A stretch of DNA of 12,597 nucleotides from an uncultured euryarchaeote (GTDB taxonomy: Archaea > Thermoplasmatota > Thermoplasmata > UBA10834): contig CALMQK010000241.1 in the NCBI GenBank assembly GCA_937872085.1, positions 1 through 12,597 on the forward strand. The letters are read 5' to 3'. The notes under the pieces were generated by a model that saw only the letters and a list, made by a program, of their open reading frames with translations, was not told where the DNA came from and made no database searches. Positions 5,639 to 11,023 of this stretch are shown here, piece after piece. The translations under genes were made by a program, and so were the position numbers. Position 1 is the stretch's first letter. Each line of letters starts with the position of its first letter.

Positions 5639-5908
5639 ATGTGTCTCTTGGTCAAGTGTGCATGTGGAGGAATGCAGACCATCGCCCAGGAAAAGGTCAT
5701 AGAGGGGAGATGTCATACCTGCGACGGAGGAAAAAGCCGTGTTCGAAAGACTTGGATCGTCTCTTGCGTCACGTCCAAAGAGGGCAGCAATCCTCTTACT
5801 GACACTAGCGGTGGCTTTCATACTTGTGCTTGCAGGATTCGTGCTCGTGTTGACGCACTCGGGCGAAGCGCCTTATCCCTCACAGAATGTGTCTATCCAT
5901 CTCGTTGA
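5639..5908 (+). CDS. Zinc-ribbon ORF or fragment (CxC...CxxC)
   Basis: The first 30 codons encode MCLLVKCACGGMQ, a 12-residue spacer, then CHTCDGG: Cys 7, 9, 25 and 28, spaced as in archaeal zinc-ribbon domains. No ribosome-binding site or TATA box fits the ATG at 5639 (an in-frame TTG lies at 5621). From 5739 on, the frame overlaps the well-supported signal-peptide gene in another register and loses any recognisable character, so only about 5639-5735 looks like real coding sequence. It may be a small regulator gene that has lost its end, or a zinc-ribbon N-terminus once joined to the membrane protein and separated by a 1-nt shift. A decayed relative lies at 8312-8473. Confidence 0.35.
   Translation: MCLLVKCACGGMQTIAQEKVIEGRCHTCDGGKSRVRKTWIVSCVTSKEGSNPLTDTSGGFHTCACRIRARVDALGRSALSLTECVYPSR
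5726..5730 (+). promoter_or_regulatory. Shine-Dalgarno sequence deciding the GTG start at 5739
   Basis: GGAGG, 8 nt before GTG 5739. It identifies an otherwise unremarkable GTG as the start, just ahead of a clear signal anchor. Confidence 0.7.
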
Positions 5909-7079
5909 TGGCAAGGTCATCTACACGCAGGAGAGCACAAACGGGAATATCCCCTACACGGGGATGAAGATGCGCTTCAGAGTTGCTGTTAGCGGAGGCA
6001 GCACAACGATGTCGGTGGAGGATTTCGGAAGCCAATCGCGGCTGGGCGCCAACATCCCTGCAACCGTACATGTGGTGCTGATGTCTTCGTCGTGGGTTAA
6101 CGCGAGCATGGACCTCAAGGATTCTGCTGGTGATGGAGCTTTCGATGAAGGAGATTCAATCACGTTCGAGCTGGTCCCCCTCACGGAAGACATGGTGTTC
6201 ACCCTGGGATTGCTGTGGACAGCCGGCGACGGAGGTGGGGCGATAATGGAATTCAGCTTTGTCGTTCACGATGGCAGACTCTATGCATGGTACAGCCAAT
6301 ACCTCAACGACTGGTACAATTCGTACTTGACTGACCTAAGAAAGCAGACTCTGGGTCCGGCAGTGAGCTACCTATACGACAACTACAATGCGAGCATCGG
6401 CCTCATTCATGTAAGTCCTGATACTGAAGAACTCAATAACACCTACTACATCTACTCCGACAACTACCTTGCGAGTCTCGTCCTGGCGAACTACGACCAG
6501 GGTAACCTTGCGCTGACCAGAAGAGCCGAGAGTATCAGGAACACCATGCAGCACTATCTTGATCTTGCTGGAATCGCCAATCCTGTCAGTCAATACATGG
6601 TGCTCAACCAGAGCGTCTTTGCATTCAACGCTTCTGCAGACTTCACTCTGGAGGAAGTTAATGGCTCCGCAATCAGGACCACAATGAACAACCAGAGCGG
6701 GTCCTTGGACCCAAGCGAATATGCGGACATAGCTTTCCTCCAGGCTGTCTACTATCACGAGCTGGGAAGAGAGGATGACGCTATGAGGGTCTACCTTGAC
6801 GGAACCCATTTCTATGATGGAAGGGGCTTTAACGACACGGCATTCACTGGCAATTACCAGACCTACAAGTTGGCTCTGTACATCTACGCAAGCAAGCTGC
6901 TGGGTCAAGACTACAACCAGCTCGCGTACTATACGCTTATAGCGATGCAGCAACCTGACGGAGGATTCGCAACTTCGTACAATTACAGTCTTGGGGAAAC
7001 ATCTGGAACGAATGTGGAGACAACCAGCCTAGCGATCTTGTCTCTGAATATGCAAAGCCTAGCTCGAACTTCCCCCTGA
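5739..7079 (+). CDS. Secreted or anchored alpha/alpha-toroid (prenyltransferase/terpene-cyclase-like repeat) protein, C-terminus frameshifted
   Basis: 446 aa from GTG 5739. An N-terminal signal anchor lies at about 16-40 (RAAILLLTLAVAFILVLAGF). A beta-rich segment at about 45-190 holds SAGDGAFDEGDSITF, an Asp-rich turn that may bind calcium. A helical part with hairpin repeats extends to about 440: YIYSDNYLASLVLANYD, YADIAFLQAVYYHELGREDDAM, and a QQPDGGFATS motif followed by ETTSLAILSLNM, typical of alpha/alpha-toroid domains. Many NxS/T sequons fit an S-layer-associated glycoprotein outside the cell. No catalytic acidic motif of squalene cyclases is visible, so binding or scaffolding is likelier than cyclisation. 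The frame ends abruptly at SLARTSP in a C5 run; the missing membrane anchor is found one frame over (7072-7203). Confidence 0.75.
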   Translation: MFERLGSSLASRPKRAAILLLTLAVAFILVLAGFVLVLTHSGEAPYPSQNVSIHLVDGKVIYTQESTNGNIPYTGMKMRFRVAVSGGSTTMSVEDFGSQSRLGANIPATVHVVLMSSSWVNASMDLKDSAGDGAFDEGDSITFELVPLTEDMVFTLGLLWTAGDGGGAIMEFSFVVHDGRLYAWYSQYLNDWYNSYLTDLRKQTLGPAVSYLYDNYNASIGLIHVSPDTEELNNTYYIYSDNYLASLVLANYDQGNLALTRRAESIRNTMQHYLDLAGIANPVSQYMVLNQSVFAFNASADFTLEEVNGSAIRTTMNNQSGSLDPSEYADIAFLQAVYYHELGREDDAMRVYLDGTHFYDGRGFNDTAFTGNYQTYKLALYIYASKLLGQDYNQLAYYTLIAMQQPDGGFATSYNYSLGETSGTNVETTSLAILSLNMQSLARTSP

Positions 7080-7203
7080 CGTGGGGGCAAGAGCTCACCT
7101 AGATTCTCCTGGTCGCCGGGCGCCGAGCGTCGCGCCTGTTCTTGTGGGCGTCTTGCTGATGTTTGTCAGAAGACGATTAGAGAAGGTCGAAGGCGGAGTT
7201 TAG
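7072..7203 (+). pseudogene. Out-of-frame C-terminal membrane anchor of the toroid protein
   Basis: Reading one base over from the toroid gene, the sequence gives PDVGARAHLDSPGRRAPSVA, then a membrane helix PVLVGVLLMFV, then RRRLEKVEGGV and a stop at 7201. A hydrophobic helix followed by arginines is the standard C-terminal anchor of archaeal surface proteins. Removing one C from the CCCCC run at 7072-7076 would join the frames into one protein of about 487 aa. The frame upstream of 7063 is closed by TAG, which places the shift at or very near this run. Confidence 0.6.
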
Positions 7204-7313
7204 CTCGGTGCCGAAATTTCGGAGTTGCATTTCGACCCGTGTACGAGCTCAAATCTGGGTGTATGCAAACATCGGAGATTGGTTTGGGATAGGCAGATCC
7301 CCTGCGTCTCTTA
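7204..7313. other. Intergenic stretch with a 12-bp palindrome
   Basis: CCGAAATTTCGG at 7211-7222 is a perfect palindrome. A TGTATGC at 7259-7265 matches the core of the Fic promoter repeats. No ORF or RNA gene is apparent here. Confidence 0.4.
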
Positions 7314-7376
7314 ATGTATGCTTTGATTGTATGTATTGTCAATAAAGCATATTAGTTTATATAATATGTATGCTTT
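7314..7376. repeat. Three TATGCTTT operator-like repeats around the Fic promoter
   Basis: TATGCTTT occurs at 7317-7324 (+), inverted as AAAGCATA at 7344-7351, and again at 7369-7376 (+). The outer two share the longer core ATGTATGCTTT (7314-7324, 7366-7376). Centres are 27 and 25 bp apart. The TATA box lies between the second and third copies, and the third sits between TATA box and predicted transcription start, a position where binding would block initiation. Confidence 0.6.
7356..7363 (+). promoter_or_regulatory. TATA box of the Fic gene (leaderless)
   Basis: TTTATATA, a near-ideal archaeal TATA box. A start site about 25 nt past its centre falls near 7385, three bases before ATG 7388. 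It therefore argues for ATG 7388 and against ATG 7370, which would lie upstream of the transcript. Confidence 0.7.
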
Positions 7377-7387
7377 ACAGGCACTTA

Positions 7388-8284
7388 ATGGATGAAATCA
7401 TACTTGGCTGCTTGCGTGATGCATTGCTCACGCGCACGTCCCTGAATCATCTTCCGGAGGATGTGTGGAAGCGATCGAGCGCTCTGAACACGTGGGGGAC
7501 CAACGCCATAGAAGGCAACACCCTCACGTGGAAAGACGTCGAGAAACTTCTGCTCGAAGGCCAGAGTGTAGGGAACAGACCCTTGCCCGATGTTCTTGAG
7601 ACGCTTCAACACGAAAGCACGTTCAGGGGGCTTCTTCTGCGCAAGGATCAATCAATCACCATGCAGACTGTGCTGGAGCTTCACGAATCCGTGTTCAAGG
7701 GTGTGAAAGCGGATGCCGGCAGATGGAGGCGCGTGAATGTCCGAATAACAGGATCGGCGCACACGCCACCTCGGATGGAGAAGGTGGTGCGCGAGATGGA
7801 GTCCCTCCTCAAGGACTATGACACTCAGGATATACAAGGCGCGGAGGTCTTCCGCTTGGGAGCATGGTTTCATCACGGGTTCGAATCTGTGCATCCTTTC
7901 AGTGACGGCAACGGGCGAGTAGGTAGGCTGCTTCTGAATCTCCATTTCCTCAAGCACAACTGGCCTCCAGTCCACATCCTTCCGCCGGATAGGGAGATCT
8001 ACCTATCCGCCTTCGGGAAAGGAAACAAGTCTGACCTCTCGGATCTGGTCTCCCTTCTCAAGGAGCTGATGGGGCGTTCCATCCTCGACCTACTAGACCA
8101 AGTGGGGACTGCTGATGACGAGCTCAGGTCCCTGAAGAGCTTCGTGTCGAAGGGCCCTTACTCGGCCCATTACCTCAGCCTCCGGGCGGGTCAGGGCGAG
8201 CTGCCTGCCATCAAAGTCGGCGGAGATTGGCAGACTAGCATTCATGCCATTCGACTGTATCGAGAGATTATTGGACGGGATTGA
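7388..8284 (+). CDS. Class II Fic protein (AMPylase) with C-terminal helix-turn-helix
   Basis: 298 aa from ATG 7388; the frame could begin at ATG 7370, but the TATA box position excludes it. The inhibitory helix motif (S/T)xxxE(G/N) appears as TNAIEG (about 38-43), placing it in class II, where the Glu blocks ATP. The active site HPFSDGNGRVGR (169-180) is complete, including catalytic His, Mg-binding Asp and both Arg, so transfer of AMP from ATP to a protein hydroxyl is expected. The C-terminal part, GPYSAHYLSLRAGQG then LPAIKVGGDWQT, resembles excisionase/MerR-type HTH units that bind short inverted repeats. Together with the TATGCTTT repeats over its promoter this suggests self-repression. 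The target is unknown. No separate antitoxin gene is adjacent, consistent with the in-built inhibitor. Confidence 0.9.
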   Translation: MDEIILGCLRDALLTRTSLNHLPEDVWKRSSALNTWGTNAIEGNTLTWKDVEKLLLEGQSVGNRPLPDVLETLQHESTFRGLLLRKDQSITMQTVLELHESVFKGVKADAGRWRRVNVRITGSAHTPPRMEKVVREMESLLKDYDTQDIQGAEVFRLGAWFHHGFESVHPFSDGNGRVGRLLLNLHFLKHNWPPVHILPPDREIYLSAFGKGNKSDLSDLVSLLKELMGRSILDLLDQVGTADDELRSLKSFVSKGPYSAHYLSLRAGQGELPAIKVGGDWQTSIHAIRLYREIIGRD

Positions 8285-8311
8285 CCGATCTGAGTTGGGC
8301 CGTCTTTAACA

Positions 8312-8473
8312 ATGGTTTGGAAGCCGCCAGTCGCGATGCAGAACCCAGACAGTGTACAATCGATTCTCTTCGATGAGTGTGCATGTAGGGGAATGCACAC
8401 GCTTGGAGCCGCAAGTCTGCGGGGGCTTCGAGACGTGCTGCATGTATCGGGAAAGATTAACTGGTCAGTTTAG
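8312..8473 (+). pseudogene. Decayed relative of the zinc-ribbon ORF at 5639
   Basis: A 53-codon frame (ATG 8312, with a second ATG at 8336) contains ECACRGMHTL, matching KCACGGMQTI of the ORF at 5639. At DNA level 21 of 24 positions agree (8377-8400 with 5656-5679). The second cysteine pair is lost: where the other copy has CHTC, the matching DNA here reads RAAC, and only in a shifted frame. It is therefore probably a broken zinc-ribbon gene. An alternative is that the shared piece is a mobile or structured DNA sequence, since GTGTGCAT and ATGCACAC form a perfect 8-bp inverted repeat here. Confidence 0.4.
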
Positions 8474-8485
8474 TTCCTCTTGTTG

Positions 8486-8782
8486 ATGGAATGCGAGAGG
8501 CTTTCCGACATGAGAAAAAGGGAAGCGATGTTCATCGCATGGCTCAAACGCAATAGGGCAGGCAAGATGTTGAATGTCTGTAGAAGGAAGCTCAGACATC
8601 TGGAATTGAGTGAGGATGTCCTCGCATCATTCCCGAGCGGCATGATTTGCATTCAGAGGCAATATGGTGAAGAGTTTGTCCGTCTCGAGGATCGAACATG
8701 GGCGGATGAGTTCGCGAAGGCCCATCAGGTCATGGTGCTGCATCATGCCCAGCACTTCAAACAGAAAAAATACTTACTATAA
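8486..8782 (+). CDS. Hypothetical protein, 98 aa
   Basis: I do not recognise this protein. From ATG 8486 it begins MECERLSDMRKREAMF and has a basic first half (KRNRAGKMLNVCRRKLRH), a middle DVLASFPSGMICIQRQYGEEF, and a His-rich end, HQVMVLHHAQHFKQKK. There is no membrane segment and no metal-site pattern. An in-frame ATG at 8510 is an alternative start. No Shine-Dalgarno sequence is visible and no good TATA box precedes it, so expression is uncertain. It starts 12 nt after the decayed zinc-ribbon frame and ends just before the promoter of the winged-helix gene. Its small size and basic charge would fit a nucleic-acid-binding protein of the integrated element, but this is only a guess. Confidence 0.4.
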   Translation: MECERLSDMRKREAMFIAWLKRNRAGKMLNVCRRKLRHLELSEDVLASFPSGMICIQRQYGEEFVRLEDRTWADEFAKAHQVMVLHHAQHFKQKKYLL

Positions 8783-8788
8783 CAAAAA

Positions 8789-8798
8789 AGATATATAT
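8789..8798 (+). promoter_or_regulatory. TATA box of the winged-helix gene (leaderless)
   Basis: AGATATATAT after an A-run. A start site about 25 nt beyond its centre falls at 8819-8821, exactly at ATG 8821. Confidence 0.7.
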
Positions 8799-8820
8799 GG
8801 TTTGATATTGAGAACCTGGA

Positions 8821-9342
8821 ATGAATTCGGGCGTGTCAACGATGAAGAAGGATGAAACGGGTTCAGTGCACGATGTAGTCAGAGACGTCGACGTCCCATT
8901 CGGAGGACTGTTCGGCAGCATATCCCAACAGAGGGTGCTCCAAGAGCTGGTCGCTGATCCCTATTCGACCTATACTCCAAGGGACCTCACAGAGCTGACG
9001 GAGCTCACCGAGCCGACGGTGCGAGAAGCGATTACTGCACTGCTCCGACTAGGGATTCTGAGGAACATATCTCGGCGCAAGATGCGACCAGTGTATCAGG
9101 TGAATCAAGATTCGAATAGAATGGTCGCGTTGATGTTCCTCTGCTACGCTGTTCTAGACGATGAGTACAGCGAGGCTCATCTGATCGACGCCGTCAAGTG
9201 CTATCACGAGTCGGTCCACTCTACCAGTCTCGAAATCGAGCCAGGGGAATTTACAAACGTGATGTACGATTCCTACTGGAGCATTGCGAAAGAGGCGCTT
9301 TCAGGAGAGAAGGCGTATGTAGCTGCATCTGCGGGGGTGTAG
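8821..9342 (+). CDS. Winged-helix transcriptional regulator
   Basis: 173 aa, leaderless from ATG 8821 as judged by the TATA box. After a charged N-terminus comes a MarR/ArsR-like winged helix at about 38-100: ISQQRVLQELVADPYSTYTP, a recognition-helix region TEPTVREAITALLRLGILRN, and a wing with SRRKMRPVYQVNQ. The C-terminal half (about 102-173) is helical, with YAVLDDEYSEAHLIDAVKC, and unassigned; it may be a dimerisation or sensing part. The helix before the recognition helix contains a short internal repeat, TELTELTE, encoded by near-repeats of about 9 nt. It forms a tight operon with the DUF3467 gene (4-nt spacing between stop and TTG) and lies upstream of the integrase, so it is the likely regulator of this end of the element. 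Confidence 0.75.
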   Translation: MNSGVSTMKKDETGSVHDVVRDVDVPFGGLFGSISQQRVLQELVADPYSTYTPRDLTELTELTEPTVREAITALLRLGILRNISRRKMRPVYQVNQDSNRMVALMFLCYAVLDDEYSEAHLIDAVKCYHESVHSTSLEIEPGEFTNVMYDSYWSIAKEALSGEKAYVAASAGV

Positions 9343-9345
9343 GAG

Positions 9346-9684
9346 TTGGCAAAGACGCAAAAATCCAATCCACAGCCGACCACCCGAGCCGGGGGCACGA
9401 AGATCTCAGTGGATCTCAAAAGGATCTACGAATTCGATGCTGGAGATATTGTGCCAGACATCAACGCGAGCAGATACTCCAACCTGGCCTACATCCAGGT
9501 TACGCCGCGGGACCTCTACATAGATTTCCTGGAGATGCCGGGCGTCAAGAAGGACGGCCGCATGGTCGTGAGCGGGGTTAGGATCTATATGTCCCACGTA
9601 GCGGGTCAGAGACTTTCCCAGGCTCTGGGACGGACCATTTCAGAGGTTCTCGAGAAGGGCAAGATCGAGGTACTCAAGAAGTGA
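9346..9684 (+). CDS. DUF3467-like protein
   Basis: 112 aa from TTG 9346, supported by GGGGGTG (9333-9339) 6 nt upstream, inside the end of the regulator gene. After a disordered N-terminus, the region from about 37 on (DINASRYSNLAYIQVTPRD, then YIDFLEMPG) and the later MVVSGVRIYMSHVAGQRLSQ, ending EVLEKGKIEV, match the pattern of DUF3467: a short beta-sandwich followed by a helix with an MS.....RL core. The family's function is not known to me. Tight coupling to a winged-helix regulator suggests the two proteins act together, for instance as regulator and co-factor or sensor. The assignment is from remembered family pattern. Confidence 0.65.
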   Translation: MAKTQKSNPQPTTRAGGTKISVDLKRIYEFDAGDIVPDINASRYSNLAYIQVTPRDLYIDFLEMPGVKKDGRMVVSGVRIYMSHVAGQRLSQALGRTISEVLEKGKIEVLKK

Positions 9685-9695
9685 CATGATCGTCG

Positions 9696-9722
9696 AGTGC
9701 GGTCCTGCACTTCCTGTTCTTT
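9696..9722 (+). terminator. Weak hairpin terminator after the DUF3467 gene
   Basis: AGTGC, 6-nt loop, GCACT, then the pyrimidine-rich TCCTGTTCTTTC. The 5-bp stem is short. The position 12 nt past the stop codon fits. Confidence 0.35.
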
Positions 9723-9804
9723 CGTTCCCGTAGAATCGTGATGTGCTTTGGATTTGCGCGTGCATTGGATCGGACTGCCGCTGCATGTAACGCAAATTCC
9801 CACT

Positions 9805-9810
9805 AGGAGG
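9805..9810 (+). promoter_or_regulatory. Shine-Dalgarno sequence of the integrase gene
   Basis: AGGAGG, 7 nt before ATG 9818. It is one of the strongest ribosome-binding sites in the window and fixes the start. Confidence 0.75.
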
Positions 9811-9817
9811 CTGTGTC

Positions 9818-10870
9818 ATGGACGGGGTCGTGGGCCGCGATCCGTGGGTTCCCTGTCAGCAAGCCTACCTCGAGGGGATCAAGAGCTATTACGCGACGAA
9901 GACTCTCCAGACAATGGAGCGAGGCTTCAGGACCATACACGGGGCCTTCCTCGAGCTGAGGAAGGAGGGCGAGGTCAGCACGACAAACCCTCGGAGGATG
10001 ACCAAGGACGACATTGCGGCCTTCATGGAATGGATGAGGAGGAGGAAGACGAGGCAAGGCATCAGTCTTGCACATTCCACCCAATCCAACTACATGAACT
10101 ACCTCAACGGATTCCTGCGATTCGAGAACAACGGGGTGATCGACCAGATGAGGAAGTTGCACTACGTGCGCTTCCCGCAGAAGGTGTCTGCTGAGGTCAG
10201 AGTGTTGCCGGAGTCGCGAGTCGAGGAGATCCGGTCGAAGCTGAAGACAATGCCAGGGTACAATGGCGCCGTGGCGCGGTTCATGGTCGCGATGTACGCG
10301 TATTCAGGGCTCAGGAGGTCAGAACTCCGTCGAGCCAGGCTGGAGGACCTGAGCATCGACACTTGGACAATCGTCGTAGCTCATCCCAAGGGTGAGAGCA
10401 GCTGGGCGATCGCAGCACCTGCTCGGATATTGCTACCCGCCCGCGAGACCGTGGTCGAGTTCTTGAAGGAACGGAATCACAACCTCACTGATGTGGGCAT
10501 CGAATCATGCGAGGCCCTCGTGCCTAAGGTGACCGAAGGCATCGCAGACTACTGGACCGACGGGATGTGGGGCAAGGTCAAGGCGGCTGCCGAGAGGTGG
10601 TCCGGGATTAGATTCCGGATACAGACCTTGCGAGCGACCTTCGGGCAGATGTTGATAGATTGGGGAGGTCGTCCCGACGCGGTCTCTAGAGCGCTCAGAC
10701 ACAAGACCACGCGGACGACCGAGCTCTACTACGCGAGGATTCGCCCCGACCATGCATTCCGCCTCCTCGACGAGGCCTACGATTCCGCTCATCCGGAAGA
10801 AGAGGCCAGTACCAAAACCACTCTGATGGAAAACAGCCAGTCATCGCGGTGTGCAGGGAGCCGGATTTGA
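9818..10870 (+). CDS. Tyrosine recombinase / integrase of an integrated element
   Basis: 350 aa. The N-terminal SAM-like core-binding domain covers about 10-120. The catalytic domain shows Arg166 in YSGLRRSEL, a beta-hairpin lysine at 191 (HPKGES), the third motif as QTLRATFG (Gln269, Arg272), His295 in LRHKTTRTT, and the nucleophile Tyr304 in TTELYYARI. The HxxR histidine is replaced by Gln, tolerated in some archaeal integrases. The enzyme should join the element's circular form to the host tRNA-Leu gene. Its last codons (CAGSRI and stop) are read from the 3' end of tRNA-Leu on the other strand, a 19-nt overlap. The gene is intact, not split as in SSV-type integration. It lies about 130 nt after the DUF3467 gene. 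Confidence 0.92.
   Translation: MDGVVGRDPWVPCQQAYLEGIKSYYATKTLQTMERGFRTIHGAFLELRKEGEVSTTNPRRMTKDDIAAFMEWMRRRKTRQGISLAHSTQSNYMNYLNGFLRFENNGVIDQMRKLHYVRFPQKVSAEVRVLPESRVEEIRSKLKTMPGYNGAVARFMVAMYAYSGLRRSELRRARLEDLSIDTWTIVVAHPKGESSWAIAAPARILLPARETVVEFLKERNHNLTDVGIESCEALVPKVTEGIADYWTDGMWGKVKAAAERWSGIRFRIQTLRATFGQMLIDWGGRPDAVSRALRHKTTRTTELYYARIRPDHAFRLLDEAYDSAHPEEEASTKTTLMENSQSSRCAGSRI
10852..10870. other. Predicted attachment site (attR) in the tRNA-Leu 3' end
   Basis: This 19-nt stretch is shared by the integrase 3' end and the tRNA T-arm/acceptor. Tyrosine integrases next to tRNA genes use this segment as crossover region. The true att repeat may be longer. No second direct copy of it was found between 1 and 10851, so the left border lies outside the window or has decayed. 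Confidence 0.6.
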
Positions 10871-10936
10871 ACCGGCGGACGCCTGCGCGACTAGACCCTG
10901 AATCTAGCGCCGTTGACCAGGCTTGGCTATCCCTGC
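10852..10936 (-). tRNA. tRNA-Leu (anticodon CAG)
   Basis: The 85-nt minus-strand sequence folds as a class II tRNA. The acceptor is GCAGGGA/TCCCTGC with discriminator A73. The anticodon stem CTAGA/TCTAG holds the loop TTCAGGG (anticodon CAG). A long variable arm follows, and the T-arm is GCCGG-TTCAAAT-CCGGC. CCA is not encoded. Leu identity fits the anticodon, the long variable arm and A73. The 3' end overlaps the integrase stop region and serves as the element's attachment site; the gene itself stays complete. Confidence 0.95.
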
Positions 10937-10962
10937 ATCTCGCAAGCGGGGATTATGGTCAC

Positions 10963-10972
10963 GATATAAATA
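10963..10972 (-). promoter_or_regulatory. TATA box of tRNA-Leu
   Basis: TATTTATATC on the minus strand, about 30 nt upstream of the mature tRNA 5' end. It predicts a start a few bases before the tRNA. Confidence 0.65.
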
Positions 10973-11023
10973 ACCCTCTCGTAGACGTGACGCAATATCC
11001 GGACCCCGCTTCGATGCGGTGTC

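Noticed and set aside
6372..6953. 193-aa ORF on the minus strand
   Set aside because: Antisense to the toroid protein gene. Val-rich product with no motif or start signals.
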